Assembly: GCF_000273745.1 (NCBI RefSeq)
Contig: NZ_AKVZ01000013.1
Coordinates: 23,924-87,923, forward strand
DNA length: 64,000 bases
Source of the DNA: Rickettsia australis str. Phillips
GTDB taxonomy: Bacteria; Pseudomonadota; Alphaproteobacteria; Rickettsiales; Rickettsiaceae
Direction: 5' to 3'
The notes under the pieces were generated by a model. It was given only the letters and a program-made list of their open reading frames with translations, was not told where the DNA came from and ran no database searches. Position numbers and translations under genes: made by a program. Shown here one piece after another: positions 38,674-49,571 of the stretch. Each line of letters opens with the position of its first letter. Position 1 is the first letter of the stretch.

Positions 38674-39846
38674 ATGCCTTCATTAAAGTCAAGTAAACGA
38701 TACAATAAATATACTATTTTGCAAGTAGTTCCTGCTCTAGTCTCAGGAGGTGTTGAAAGAGGTACTATAGAAGTTGCAAAATATCTTAAAATTCTTGGTC
38801 ATACTCCTATCATAATTTCAGCAGGCGGTACTCTAGTTAAAGAGTTAGATAAGGAAGATATATTACATATTGAAATGAATAGTAGCAGTAAAAATCCTTT
38901 CGTAATTCTGAATAATGCAAAATTGATAGTAGAAATAATCAAAAAATATAATGTTGATATAGTTCATACAAGATCAAGGGCACCGGCATGGAGTTCATAT
39001 CTAGCAACAAAATGGACTAACGCTAAATTTTTGACTACTTTTCATGGGGTTTACAATATTCCGAATAGTTTTAAAAAATATTATAATAGTATAATGCTAA
39101 AAGGCAATAAAGTTATTGCCGTATCTAATTTTGTAAAACAGCATTTGCTTGCAAACTATAAAATTGATGAAGATAAAATAGTAGTAATTGAACGTGGAGT
39201 AAATTGTGATTATTTCGATCCGGCAAATTTAACGCCTGAAAAACTTAAAAAATGTCGTGATAAATATGATGCACCGAGCAACGTGCCGATAATATTAATG
39301 CCTTCTAGAATGACAAGCTGGAAAGGACATCTTGTTCTAGTAGAAGCATTAAGTAAGTTAAAACATAGAGATTTTTATTGTTTAATGGTCGGTGATATAT
39401 CTAGACATCCCAATTTTACTAATAGAGTCAAAGAGCTTATAGCTACTCTAAAACTTCAAAATAAAATTCAAATTTTCGGTAATGATTCGGATATAATAAA
39501 CCTGTACGGGATTTCCGATATTATCGTTTCTGCCTCAATCGAGCCTGAAGCTTTCGGACGTACTATTATAGAAGGGCAGGCGATGGAGAAGCTTGTTATT
39601 GCAACTAATATAGGCGGGGCAGTAGAAACGATAAATAATAATATAACCGGTTTCCACGTAGAACCAAATAATGCCGAAGCGTTAGTACAGAAAATCGATT
39701 ATTGTTTATCAATTTTAGGTACTGATGCTGCTAAGAAAATCCAAGAAGCAGCAAGACATACGGTAATTAATAATTTCTCTCTTGATCTAATGCTAAGAAA
39801 AAACCTTGAAGTCTATAAAGAAATCTTCAAAAACTCCCATAATTGA
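38674..39846 (+). CDS. Family 4 glycosyltransferase
   Basis: The 390-residue GT-B enzyme has an amino-terminal acceptor domain (TILQVVPALVSGGVERGTIE, with the GGVE loop) and a carboxy donor domain with IVVIERGVNCDYFDP, ILMPSRMTSWKGHLVLVEAL and the EPEAFGRTIIEGQAMEKLVI block, which holds the E-x7-E motif binding the nucleotide sugar. There are no membrane helices, so it acts at the inner face of the membrane. Near the O-antigen genes but separated by the broken DUF2608 and the hydrolase, it probably serves lipopolysaccharide synthesis. Confidence 0.88.
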   Translation: MPSLKSSKRYNKYTILQVVPALVSGGVERGTIEVAKYLKILGHTPIIISAGGTLVKELDKEDILHIEMNSSSKNPFVILNNAKLIVEIIKKYNVDIVHTRSRAPAWSSYLATKWTNAKFLTTFHGVYNIPNSFKKYYNSIMLKGNKVIAVSNFVKQHLLANYKIDEDKIVVIERGVNCDYFDPANLTPEKLKKCRDKYDAPSNVPIILMPSRMTSWKGHLVLVEALSKLKHRDFYCLMVGDISRHPNFTNRVKELIATLKLQNKIQIFGNDSDIINLYGISDIIVSASIEPEAFGRTIIEGQAMEKLVIATNIGGAVETINNNITGFHVEPNNAEALVQKIDYCLSILGTDAAKKIQEAARHTVINNFSLDLMLRKNLEVYKEIFKNSHN

Positions 39847-39923
39847 ACAGTTAGATTTAGTATATACTCATGATAAATAAAAAGTAGAGTATATAGGAGT
39901 GAATAGAATAGCTATTCTCCTAA

Positions 39924-41985
39924 TCAGTTTATTTCAGCATACAAATCTTTAAGATTTATATACTGAGCATCAACATTATTATAATCATAAGATTTACCGT
40001 CATGATGCACTACAAGCATTAGATTTTCCAGTAAAAATTCTTTTAAAGCTTGTTGTGCATTTTTTATAGATATTTTATCAAGATTGGCAAACACCTCGTC
40101 TAAAATTAATATTTTAGGGTTTGACATTATAGCTTTAATGATTCCAATTTTTCTCTTTTGACATCCACTTGGTGCATTTATTACATCATAATTTTTATCA
40201 CTTAAGTGCGTAATTAATGTAGCTAGATCCAATTTTATAAATAATGTATTAATTTTTTCTTCTAATGATTGTTTATTACTTTTAATGATTGATTGATCAA
40301 GACCTGAGGTTATTACTTCAAATAAAGTAGATTGAACCGGTATGTAACTATTCTGATCAATAAATATTATTTTTGGATTTTTATAGTAGGTATGGAAATT
40401 TTACCAACACTATGACAGGGGGCAGCAATACAATTTACTAAACTCTTTAAAAAAGTGGTTTTGCTTTTCCCTGAGGGAGCTGAAAGAAGATAATGTGCTC
40501 CTAATTTTAATACTAATTTTTTAAAACTCAAAATAGTTCTTTCTTCTATAATTAGGTTATAATCAGAAATAACAAGTTCATCATTTGTATCATTAGTAGA
40601 CCATGTTATTCCTTTTTTATCTTCAGAAGAAATTGCCTCTATTAATTTTGTAATTCTTGCTTGTGATATAGCTGCTCCACTAAAGATTATTTTTAATGAA
40701 GAACTTGTTAAGAATGATTTTAAAGTTTCAAGCCAAGGATAAGTAGTAGAGCTTGCTCAAGTGTAATCTCTCCATTTTTTACTTTATCAATATAGTAAAG
40801 TGATTTTATGAATTTATCTGAGATATCTAATATAGTAATTATAGTATTTTTTGTGCTATCTAAAAACAACATTTTCTTTGATATTTCTTTGTTAGCTTTA
40901 AGTTGCTTGGCATATTGATTTTGTACAAATTGAGCAGAATCAGTTAACAAGATATTTTTGAAGTGTTAGAGGATATATTGCTTACGTATAGAAGTTTTAT
41001 TTTCGTTAATTTTCCCCGCTTCTTTCCTGTAAGAAATATCCAATTGATATAATATTGTCAAACTCATTAAATATAATAGCTCCTGGAACTAAATGCATTA
41101 TATCTTGTAATGCAATAAGCTGTATAATTTTTTGAGTGGTAAAATTCCAATAGTAAAAGTATTATGAAGATCAATAAATAAATTATTAGTAATAGCTTCT
41201 GTATCCTTTAATCCTAAGATTTTACTTTTATATTCCTTGTTTAGTAACAGTTCTAAAGCTTTTTGTTCAATTAAATCTTGAGTATTTTGTGTTAAAGAAG
41301 TTTTATATGAGTGGAGTAGTGTGCTTATTATATTTTTCCACACCATAAAATACTGATTTTTGCTCCTTGAGAAATAAGAGGTCCTATAGCAGCATTAGGG
41401 TCCTGTATGAGTAAGGTTAATGCAATTAATGTATTGCCGTCATTTCCGGTATAGTTAAAACTACTATTTATGCATGCTTCAATTAAATCTAAAACGTTTG
41501 TTATAACCATATTTCTAATAATTGGATTATTATAAATATGATAAAATCCTTGCGTTACATCTTTAATTTCATTTTTCTAATTATTAGAAAGTATATTAGG
41601 ATCCCCTAATATTAGGGGTTAAGTTTGTTTAAATTTGCCTGATAATTTAAGAAATCAGTCCCATAATATGCTAAGCCCACTATTGCAGCTGTAGAAGAAA
41701 TTGGTACTGAATAATTAGGAAAAGTTGTGATGAAATTTCTAGTGATAGGATAGATTAAACTTCCTTTAAATGTGGAAGAAGTAAGATAATGTTTCTGAAA
41801 ATACCTTTCGGTTGTTAAGATTTCATCAGCAAGAGTTGCCGAAACAAAAAGACTGCTTCCTTTTGTCCCATTTACAATAAAACCAGTTATACTGCTAATT
41901 ATTAAATGCGTTCCATATGCTAACTTCTTGGAAAAGTTAGAAGCAGCATTATTTTTATTAAAATTTTCTGTATTTATAATTTTGT
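39924..41985 (-). pseudogene. ABC transporter with fused permease and ATPase (YddA/ABCD-like), degraded
   Basis: A long remnant on the minus strand reads from the high end: an amino membrane part (41985-41620, GTHLIISSITGFIVNGTKGS, an open frame without a start), further helices in pieces to about 40730, then the ATPase domain. Walker A is degenerate (LLSAPSGKSKTTFLKSL near 40470), the signature is NAPSGCQKRK instead of LSGGQ, and Walker B is KILILDEVFANLD near 40110. At least six stops or frameshifts are visible. A 16-bp palindrome, CCCCTAATATTAGGGG, lies at 41604-41619. The substrate cannot be told. Confidence 0.75.
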
Positions 41986-41988
41986 CTG

Positions 41989-42112
41989 GATGCCCGTTTT
42001 CGCGGGAATGACATAAAGAGCATTTACCAGTCCACGCAACAATACCTTGCGATGAGCCGTAGGCGACGTGGCAGTCCAGAAAAAATAATAAAAAAATTTT
42101 AATTTACAGTTT
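41989..42112. repeat. Half elements: family A right arm and family C left arm
   Basis: CTGGATGCCCGTTTTCGCGG then GAATGAC (41987-42012) is a family A right end without its left half. About 35 bp later, GCGATGAGCCGTAGGCGACG then TGGCAGTCCAG (42049 on) is a left arm of family C without a right half. Between them is the flank AGTCCACGCAACAATACC. The arrangement suggests deletion or recombination between two elements. Confidence 0.7.
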
Positions 42113-42227
42113 TTCTTTAGCTCAGACGTTAAATTCTTAACTAATCTATCTTTAATAAACTTTTCTGAATTAGGTGATAAGTGGTATTATAATATAAAGG
42201 AAAAATGTAGGTGTAGGGACAAAAGTC

Positions 42228-42257
42228 AAAAGGCAGGTAAATAAAACCTACCTTTTT
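42228..42257 (-). terminator. Rho-independent terminator of rpsD
   Basis: On the minus strand the RNA would form the stem AAAAGGTAGGT / ACCTGCCTTTT with a 7-nt loop and one U-G pair, starting about 10 bases past the rpsD stop, followed by a U-rich stretch (TTTTGACTTTTG). Confidence 0.75.
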
Positions 42258-42264
42258 GTAACTA

Positions 42265-42882
42265 TTAACGAGAATATAACTCGATTACTAAATGAACTTC
42301 TGCTTCAAAAGGATATGGGACATCAGAAAGAGCAGGAACTCTTAAATATTTACCGGTTAATGAAGGTACATCAAATGATAAATACCCCGGTGTTGTTTGA
42401 CCTTGTTTTGAAACGGATTCTTGGATAAGCGGTATTTGTTTGACGGATTCTTTAATTTCTATAACATCACCTGCCTTTAGTCGTATGCTTGCTATATCGG
42501 CTTTCTTACCGTTTAATTTAATATGTCCATGTGAAACTAGCTGTCTTGCAGCAAAAATAGTTGGAGCTATATTCATTCTATAAACGACAGTATCAAGTCT
42601 GCTTTCAAGTAACCCAATAAAGTTTTCACCGGTATTACCTTTCATTTTTTGAGCGAGTGCAAAAATATTTCTAAATTGTTTTTCAGTGACACGACCGTAG
42701 TGGCATTTTAATCTTTGCTTAGCTTTTAAATGTAAACCATAATCTGAAGTTTTAATCATGGTATTTTGTCCATGCTGTCCGGGACGATAATTTCGTGTAT
42801 TGAAAGCATCTTTGCTATCACTCCATAGGCTTACTCCAAGTCTTCTACTAGCTTTATATTTAGAACGAACAATTTTTGTCAC
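42265..42882 (-). CDS. rpsD: 30S ribosomal protein S4
   Basis: S4 is a primary 16S rRNA binding protein that starts assembly of the 30S body. The 205-residue product starts [20 protein letters not shown], has the N-terminal zinc-less region and the S4 RNA-binding domain ([38 protein letters not shown]), and ends with [16 protein letters not shown] residues. Length is normal. It has its own promoter and terminator, so it is transcribed alone here. Confidence 0.97.
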   Translation of the reverse strand: MTKIVRSKYKASRRLGVSLWSDSKDAFNTRNYRPGQHGQNTMIKTSDYGLHLKAKQRLKCHYGRVTEKQFRNIFALAQKMKGNTGENFIGLLESRLDTVVYRMNIAPTIFAARQLVSHGHIKLNGKKADIASIRLKAGDVIEIKESVKQIPLIQESVSKQGQTTPGYLSFDVPSLTGKYLRVPALSDVPYPFEAEVHLVIELYSR

Positions 42883-42920
42883 TGATAATATCCTTAACTA
42901 TTATATTTGAATTACAAGAA

Positions 42921-42949
42921 AATATATACATTTCTTATATCAAAGTCAA
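42921..42949 (-). promoter_or_regulatory. Sigma-70 type promoter for rpsD
   Basis: On the minus strand, TTGACT (42949-42944) and TATATT (42926-42921) are separated by exactly 17 bases, close to the consensus. The start of rpsD follows 38 bases downstream of the -10 box. Confidence 0.75.
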
Positions 42950-43000
42950 TCATTGATTTTTACCCTAAAACTTTTTATATTTAATTAAAAAATATTTCAT

Positions 43001-43918
43001 ATGAGTTCTTTAGTAACGCCAATCAATTTAGATAAAATCAATCATTCACAAAGTACCGTTAAAGACTATATCTTACTTATGAAACCGCGTGTGATGTCGC
43101 TTGTAATTTTTACAGGTTTTGTAGGTATGTGGCTTGCTCCCTATTCTGTGCATCCTTTTATTTCTGTTATTGTGCTTGCTTGCATATCTCTTGGGGCAGG
43201 GAGTGCAGGGGCAATTAATATGTGGTACGATAGAGATATCGATAGCTTAATGAAACGTACTCAAAAAAGACCTATCGTCAGAGGTGCTATAGAACCTGAT
43301 GAGGCTTTATCTTTTGGTTTGATAACAGGATTTTTTGCAGTATTTTTTATGGCTTTATGTGTTAATCTACTTGCATCCTTTTTACTGCTATTCACTATTT
43401 TTTATTATATCTGTATTTATACTATTTGGTTAAAGCGTCGTTCTATACAAAATATTGTTATTGGCGGAGTATCGGGAGCATTACCTCCTGTGATAGGTTA
43501 TGCAGCGGTAAGCAATACTATATCTCTAGAGTCAATTATATTATTTTTAATTATTTTTATTTGGACGCCGCCGCATTCATGGGCTCTTGCTTTATTCTGT
43601 AACGATGATTATAAAAACTGTAAAGTACCGATGATGCCTGCAGTAAAAGGGACTTTATATACTAAGGCACAAGTTCTAATTTACAGCATTCTTTTATTTA
43701 TTGTTTCGTTAATGCCTTTTTTTATTGGAATGAATAATTTTATATATCTAATAATTGCCGGTATTCTTGGGTTAGTATTTCTATATTATTCCAGTTCTTT
43801 ATTCTATGACACCCCTGATAACAAACAAGCTAAACGATTTTTTGTCTATTCGATATTTTATTTGTTTTTTATATTTTTACTTTTGTCCTCAACTAGCACT
43901 ATATCCGATATTAGCTAA
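43001..43918 (+). CDS. ctaB: Protoheme IX farnesyltransferase
   Basis: CtaB (CyoE) adds a farnesyl group to heme b to make heme o, the precursor of heme a for cytochrome oxidase. The 305-residue inner-membrane protein has about nine helices. The prenyl-diphosphate binding motif is [19 protein letters not shown] near residue 75 (two aspartates), and the second conserved loop is [19 protein letters not shown] near 208. Length is normal. No cox genes are adjacent in the window; the next stretch holds only remnants. Confidence 0.94.
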   Translation: MSSLVTPINLDKINHSQSTVKDYILLMKPRVMSLVIFTGFVGMWLAPYSVHPFISVIVLACISLGAGSAGAINMWYDRDIDSLMKRTQKRPIVRGAIEPDEALSFGLITGFFAVFFMALCVNLLASFLLLFTIFYYICIYTIWLKRRSIQNIVIGGVSGALPPVIGYAAVSNTISLESIILFLIIFIWTPPHSWALALFCNDDYKNCKVPMMPAVKGTLYTKAQVLIYSILLFIVSLMPFFIGMNNFIYLIIAGILGLVFLYYSSSLFYDTPDNKQAKRFFVYSIFYLFFIFLLLSSTSTISDIS

Positions 43919-43943
43919 GAGATAATAGTGTTGGGTTACTTTT

Positions 43944-44081
43944 ATGGAAGATAAAATTGAAACTCAACGTGAAGAAACATATCATAAGCTTATTTTCATG
44001 CAAGTGATTTTTTATTTATAATTCAACTGCATTTATTACTATATAGCTTTAATTTTTAAATTTTATGCTTGTGTTTCGTAA
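43944..44081 (+). pseudogene. Short remnant after ctaB, possibly coxF-like
   Basis: An ATG gives MEDKIETQREETYHKLIFMQ before a stop, and the next frame continues ASDFLFIIQLHLLLYSFNF, a hydrophobic tail. A charged start followed by one membrane helix is the shape of CoxF, which follows ctaB in other alphaproteobacteria. This is a weak positional inference. Confidence 0.3.
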
Positions 44082-44109
44082 TTTTGATAAGTAGGAAGAG
44101 TTAGAAGAT

Positions 44110-44974
44110 ATATCGGATTTGATGCCAAGGGAGTAACCTGTCATACAACACACTCCATCATTGGATAAAATTACTCTTAATACCGGCTTTATAACGTACA
44201 GTCTTGCCTCCATATTCACTTACTTTATTTTCCTGTATATTTGGTTGTCAAATTAAAGCTTCACTCTCTAATCTATTTGGAGCAATATTTCTTTCATGCT
44301 GCTTATCGTTATACGTTCAAAATATGCATTCCGCCTTTATAAACGGTTTATATTGGTTGTTTATGTATTGATCTAAATCTTCAAATAGCTTTTCGTATTC
44401 GATAAGCCATCCTTCATAAGCAATAATAAGAGAAAAGTTTAGATGAACTTCATAACCTGCTTCAATAAAAATATTTAACGCTTTTATTTTTTAGATAATT
44501 GGACTCGTTTTTGGCTCTAATATCTTATTTATCCTAGCCGGCATCAAGATAAATCTAATTCTTATTTTGCCGTCAGGATTAAAATTAAGCAGTTTATGAT
44601 TAACATATTTAGTAGTAAAAGTTGCTTTAGCACGTGGGTGTTCTTTAAAGAAATTAAAATCTTTAGCCAATTAGTGTGTTTCCAATGCAAGCTTACATCG
44701 GTAGAACAACCTATATCATATGTCTAATATTTAGAATCTGTTTGATTGGAATTGTAGTCGGTAAATTTACTATATGTTTATCTAATATGTCAAGTATTTG
44801 ATCTATATTTTCATTTATATATAATATCTCATAGTTATGACGCATAACATAACAATAACTATTTCTGCAACCTCCGGCACAGCCATATATGAAGTTAGGC
44901 GTTATGTAATCCGCTGATCTTCCATTAGGACGTATGTGCAAAGTTTGCGTATTTTGTACTATTTTCTTAATCAT
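44110..44974 (-). pseudogene. Radical-SAM protein, spore photoproduct lyase-like, degraded
   Basis: The amino part (44974-44711, 87 residues) has TLHIRPNGRSADYITPNFIY then GCAGGCRNSYCYVMRHNYEI, a cysteine cluster of radical-SAM enzymes related to the SPL/SplB family. It stops in mid-gene. Downstream pieces to about 44110 keep AEAIKIFIEAGYEVHLNFSL-like fragments (near 44460) and PRAKATFTTKYVNHKLLNFN (near 44600), in other frames. A function in DNA photoproduct repair cannot be inferred from the fragment. It is not functional. Confidence 0.68.
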
Positions 44975-45089
44975 ACGATTTTAAATTAAAGTTTATTTAA
45001 AATACTTACTTAGCTTTACAAGCTTCAGATTTATTTACTTATATTGAAATTGTAGTTATAAATTATTAATTACAAACATATCATAAGTG

Positions 45090-45522
45090 ATGGAAAAACC
45101 AAGCTATCTAAACTTTGATAATAAAAATTATAAATAGCAAAATGATATTGATTATCGTAAATACCCAGAAAAGCTATAGAGTAGGTAAAGGTGAGCAAGG
45201 AGTATTAATTTGTCAACCATATAAAAATGAAATTTTGCCTTATTGGAAGTTTAAAACTCCTGAAATTGCTAAAAAAAGAGGATAATGATTTTGTTGAAGC
45301 TGATATGGCTCGTAAATATTTGCAAATGGGTTTTACTAGAAGTAGATGTTATGCTAATTATAAAGGTGGGAAAAAATATGACAAAGAACATGATTATAAG
45401 AAATTAGAAAGAGGAGGGGGACCCAAAAAAAAGTAAAAAGTGCTGATATATTTTTCAACAAATGGCAAGAGGCAGAAGATAATAAGAAATATAAAAAGAT
45501 GAAAATAGAATGGAAAAAATAA
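45090..45522 (+). pseudogene. DUF4385 family protein, frameshifted
   Basis: Pieces in several frames read NDIDYRKYPEKL, RVGKGEQGVLICQPYKNEIL, PYWKFKTPEIAKK, then ENDFVEADMARKYLQMGFTR, SRCYANYKGGKKYDKEHDYK and finally KVKSADIFFNKWQEAEDNKK to a TAA at 45520-45522. Order and wording match the roughly 140-residue DUF4385 family, of unknown function. Defects are a TAG at about 45133, a break near 45280 (an internal deletion) and a shift near 45430. Confidence 0.75.
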
Positions 45523-45590
45523 TATTGGTAGATATTAGCTTTACCAAGTTCATTTGTTTATATTGTAGTAGATTAATAAGAGGATAGATT

Positions 45591-46067
45591 ATGACTAAAC
45601 ATGAAATTGTGGAGCTATTTAAAAAATGTATCAATTTACATAACAGATATCAATACCAAGAGGACAAAGATAATTTACGAAAATTCGTTGAAACTGATTC
45701 TGAAGAACTTTCAAATTTTATTGAAACTTATAATAAAACTGAAAAATATAACAACAGGGAAGCTGAAGTGTTTCATAGCTTAAGTTCTATTTAAATGGAA
45801 AAACAACAAGATAATGCAATTAAATCATTAAAGAAAGCTATTGAACTAGATCTAAGTAAAGCATACTACCACGAAGAGTTTTTTAATAAGTTACATGAAA
45901 TAAATACGGAGGAAGCACTCGCTTCTATCAAAAGAGCTATAGGGTTAAATCCAAATAAAAAATCATTATATGAAGATTTTATTATTTTGTGGAAAAAGGC
46001 AAATTATGATGAAGAAGCAGCAAAAATTACTGAAGCAATTCAATATTTCCCTAAAAAACATACCTAA
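45591..46067 (+). pseudogene. TPR-like protein, interrupted by TAA
   Basis: Two pieces in the same frame flank a TAA at 45792-45794. The first (67 residues) starts MTKHEIVELFKKCINLHNRY. The second has two tetratricopeptide-like repeats, DNAIKSLKKAIELDLSKAYY and EEALASIKRAIGLNPNKKSL. The bases around the stop read TATTTAAATGGAAAA in the next frame (YLNGK), the usual inter-repeat pattern, so a small indel pair rather than a simple nonsense change is likely. No partner is known. The 400 bp that follow hold no gene, only repeats. Confidence 0.62.
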
Positions 46068-46208
46068 TTTGGTATTAGATACTGAGGCAATAATAGAAGT
46101 TTATCAATTGAGGAATGCACTTAAATGCGAATAGTTGGTATGCCTAATTAAAATAGATGTCATTATTGTAAGAAGGCGTTGTTGTATGGCTCAGAAAAAG
46201 CGTACAAT

Positions 46209-46358
46209 GTCATTCTTAGCAACGGCAGGAATCCAGTTTTTTTCTCTGTCATCCCGTGATTTATTCACGGGATCTAGGAAAAAATAAAAGCTTGGACCTC
46301 GTGGTAAGCCACGTGCTGACATTAAGGATTACTGGATTCACGCCTATGTGTGAATGAC
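46209..46358. repeat. Nested palindromic repeats: family B inside family A
   Basis: The outer element starts GTCATTCTTAGCAACGGCAG then GAATCCAG and ends CTGGATTCACGCCTATGTGT then GAATGAC (46358). In its centre, 46248-46320 is a complete family B element, GTCATCCCGTGATTTATTCA with CGGGATCTAG to GTAAGCCACGTGCTGAC. The remaining parts of 46068-46470 show no gene. Confidence 0.85.
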
Positions 46359-46470
46359 ATTGAGCCACGCAACAAAGCCGAATAAATGAGGTTTATCTGA
46401 AAGATATTTAGTTACACACACGGGATCACAGAGAGGGATAATAAGTCACACAACACCCGTGACGGTCACA

Positions 46471-48990
46471 TCAAAACAGTTTTTTCAATCCTTTTTGTAG
46501 TAGTTTATTTATAGGATCTGCTTGTTTGTTTTCCTGCAGAGAGCTACTTTGTTCCTCTGCATTTGTATCTTTTTTCTTTCTAAGACCTAAAGCATCTTTA
46601 ATAATATTTTCAGGTTTTTTCTCACCGCTTTTTAGATCTTTAATAACGCTATTAAATACGTTGTTAACTAAATAAGTTTGAAGAGCCTGAATATCTAGCT
46701 TATGCTGCGGATTATTTATAAATCCGTATAATTTAACAGCTATAGGTGGTAAGTCCGCAATAGTAACGCTTGCACTAATCTCCATCATATATTGCGGTAA
46801 GTTAATTTGACCGTTTGCATTTGCTTTAGCAGGTGAAGCATCTAAACTACATTCATTTAAATTAAGTTTGCCTTGCGTTATATTTCCACTGGCCATTAAA
46901 TTTTTGAAAGATGTAGATCCTCCGCTAAAGGAACTGTTAATAAGTCGTAATACTCCTTCGGTATTTTTAGCATTACCCACCGCATCTGCGATTCGGTTTA
47001 AATCAAATCCGCTTATTTTCCCGTTATCGCTATTTACGTTAAATTGTCCATTTAGATTATTAACATATGTATAAATGCTATTACCGCGAGAAGTAAGATC
47101 GGCTTTAAAGCTTAGTCGCCCATCAGTTATTTTTATTTTACCTGATTGTGGAGTTAAATTTTTGAGATAGGCATTTTTTAAATCGATTTTGATTACAGCG
47201 TCTTGCTCTTTTCCTGAACTCACATAACCGGTGCTACTTAGTTCGCCACCGTAAATGCTTGCATTAACTGAAGTAATATTTAGCTTACCGCTGATGAGAT
47301 TTAATTTTGCTTTTAAATTATTTATGATTAATGAGTCGTGAGTTAATTTATCAATATTTGCGGATAATTGTCCTTCAATTTCATTTAAAAACCCTAAGTT
47401 AATAGGATTGTTTGACCAAGGAGAATTATTGTTAGCTGTAGCTATATTTTGATTAGCAGGACTACTAGTTTTATTTAAAGCAGGAGTAGGGCGATGGCTT
47501 GCAAGAATTTTATCCAAATTAACTAACGGACTGTATAAGTTAAGATTGAAATTTGGTTTCTGGGATGCTAAATTAATAGCACCTTTAATAGATATATTAG
47601 TATTAAAAGCAGATATTTTATTATTAATATGGAAAGTATCTTTAACTTTTTGTACTACCCCGTTTAACTGCAATACTCCAATCTTGCTTAAATTACTTAC
47701 TCCCATGGGAGACATAAACGACTCAAAATTATTAATTTTTAGATTATGAGAAATAGTTATATCTTGAGCCAAGTTTTTAAGCTCAATATCTCCGGTTAGA
47801 TTACTATTTGCAACCGATAAACTAATATTTTGTAATTTTATTGTTTGAGAATTACTAATTACATTAGAAGTAAGTATAAGTTTTTGGTTAATAATAGGCG
47901 GTAATTTATCGGTCTTTAGCTTTAAAGCATCAAGTATAGGTTTTAAACTATCAGCTTGTAGCATAATATTTGTCTTATCTAAATTAGAGCTAATTTCGGT
48001 TATAATGTTACCTGGATTTACAATAATATTTGATTTTAGGTTATTATGCTCTATATCATAATTTGCATTTGCTAGTAATTTTATATTTGTATAATTAAGT
48101 CTAGCATCTCTAATAGTTACATTTTTATTATCGGCAGTAATTGTCGTAGTTAGCTCGTAGTCATTTTGTAAATCAGCAGGCATACCTAAAGTTTTAGTAT
48201 GACCTTTAATATTTGCTTTACCTATAAAAGAATGATTTTCACTATCAAAATTTCCTTTGATTTTAATTTTTTCACCGGCAAGATTAATATTAGCACTTAA
48301 CGGAATTATTTGTCTGAGTTCTTCAATATTTCCCTCTATATTAATCTGCTGCTGCAAAGCCTTTAAAGCTAAAGTAAAATCTATAGGACCTTTAAGGCTT
48401 TTAATTTTAGTCTCTAAATTAATATCGTTAAATATTTTCTCACTATTTTTTTCTATATATATTACTTTACCGTCTATAATTTTAAAATGACTAATCAAAA
48501 TGGGAAGTTCTAATTCAGTTTTAGTATTAGTAGATTCTGCATAACTAACATTATTTTCTTTAGGCTTATTATTAGATGTAGCAAACTGCCAATTTTTTTG
48601 TCCGTTATTCAAGACTTCTAGATTTATCATCGGTTTTTGCAACTCTATAGAAGCTACTTCAATTGCTCCTCTCAAAAGAGGAAAAAGCCGCAATGATGCT
48701 TTAGCACTTTCAACGGAAACTAGATGAGGTTCTTTTGTACCGTTTATTGATGATAATTTAATTTCTGAGAGAGATATTGCGGGATTCGGTAGTAAAGATA
48801 ATTTTATATCGCCGTTAATAGTTAAATCTCTATTGGTAGCCTCTTTAACTTTATCTATTATTACTCCTTTATAATTATCTAAAGGAATAAAGAAAGGAAT
48901 AACAATCAATAACAATATTATACTTATAAATATAATAAGTGAGTATTTGAAATTTTTAGGCATAGAGCTTAACCTTCTATTTATATACAT
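46471..48990 (-). CDS. AsmA family protein
   Basis: The 839-residue protein has a short cytoplasmic start, one membrane helix (about 14-34, FKYSLIIFISIILLLIVIPF) and then a very long beta-rich periplasmic part. The AsmA amino block PLDNYKGVIIDKVKEATNRD follows the helix, and the carboxy block LDASPAKANANGQINLPQYM and MEISASVTIADLPPIAVKLY is the AsmA C-terminal domain. Proteins of this type are bridge-like lipid transporters linking the two membranes. The tail is charged. It is intact and probably has its own promoter, with repeats on both sides. Confidence 0.9.
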   Translation of the reverse strand: MYINRRLSSMPKNFKYSLIIFISIILLLIVIPFFIPLDNYKGVIIDKVKEATNRDLTINGDIKLSLLPNPAISLSEIKLSSINGTKEPHLVSVESAKASLRLFPLLRGAIEVASIELQKPMINLEVLNNGQKNWQFATSNNKPKENNVSYAESTNTKTELELPILISHFKIIDGKVIYIEKNSEKIFNDINLETKIKSLKGPIDFTLALKALQQQINIEGNIEELRQIIPLSANINLAGEKIKIKGNFDSENHSFIGKANIKGHTKTLGMPADLQNDYELTTTITADNKNVTIRDARLNYTNIKLLANANYDIEHNNLKSNIIVNPGNIITEISSNLDKTNIMLQADSLKPILDALKLKTDKLPPIINQKLILTSNVISNSQTIKLQNISLSVANSNLTGDIELKNLAQDITISHNLKINNFESFMSPMGVSNLSKIGVLQLNGVVQKVKDTFHINNKISAFNTNISIKGAINLASQKPNFNLNLYSPLVNLDKILASHRPTPALNKTSSPANQNIATANNNSPWSNNPINLGFLNEIEGQLSANIDKLTHDSLIINNLKAKLNLISGKLNITSVNASIYGGELSSTGYVSSGKEQDAVIKIDLKNAYLKNLTPQSGKIKITDGRLSFKADLTSRGNSIYTYVNNLNGQFNVNSDNGKISGFDLNRIADAVGNAKNTEGVLRLINSSFSGGSTSFKNLMASGNITQGKLNLNECSLDASPAKANANGQINLPQYMMEISASVTIADLPPIAVKLYGFINNPQHKLDIQALQTYLVNNVFNSVIKDLKSGEKKPENIIKDALGLRKKKDTNAEEQSSSLQENKQADPINKLLQKGLKKLF

Positions 48991-49059
48991 ATATTGATTA
49001 TAGTATCTAAGACTTAATTGTCAAATTCATATAATTTACTCAATTAAGTATTACCAGAT

Positions 49060-49158
49060 GTTATCCCACGACTTGATCGCGGGATCCAGTTTAAAATACT
49101 AAAATTGTTAGTATTTTTAGTTGTTTTTGAGATCCTGTGGTCAGGCCCACGGGATGAC
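49060..49158. repeat. Palindromic repeat, family B
   Basis: It starts GTTATCCCACGACTTGATCG then CGGGATCCAG, with the centre AAATACTAAAATTGTTAGTATTT, and ends GAGATCCTGTGGTCAGGCCC then ACGGGATGAC. A family A end (CTTTTCACGGGAATGAC) follows to 49213. These fill the 350-bp gap between the AsmA gene and the Rpn fragment. Confidence 0.84.
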
Positions 49159-49343
49159 AGCGAGTAGGTTTTCTGATCCATGCAACAATGCTCCGCTTTT
49201 CACGGGAATGACATAGAATTAGTTAATATCGGCATTGATTATATAGAATTAATTTTATGTTATACTTTGCCCAAATTAGTCAAAATAATATAATAGGAAT
49301 AGAAATAAATCACATTTAAACCCTGTAAGTAGAAGAGGAAATT

Positions 49344-49571
49344 ATGGTAAGTATAGCACGTAGTTGGGAGCTAAAAGGCATAGAAAAAGGTAGGCCAGAA
49401 GGAATAAATATCGGTGAAATGAAATTAGCAGAGATGGCAAAAAGAATGTTAAGCAAGAACAAGCCTTTAGACGAAATTATTAAATTTACCGGTTTTACAA
49501 AAAAGAATATTGGAGAATTACAAAAACAGCTTCAAAAATTTAAGTATTTAAACTCCTCTTGGATAATTTAA
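49344..49571 (+). pseudogene. C-terminal fragment of an Rpn family nuclease/transposase
   Basis: The 75-residue ORF has WELKGIEKGRPEGINIGEMK and LAEMAKRMLSKNKPLDEIIK, the carboxy end of Rpn (PD-(D/E)XK, formerly transposase_31) proteins, which are multi-copy in Rickettsia. The nuclease domain, usually some 200 residues before this, is absent. The fragment overlaps the last 24 bp of the convergent rimM. It may be translated but cannot be an active nuclease. Confidence 0.65.
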
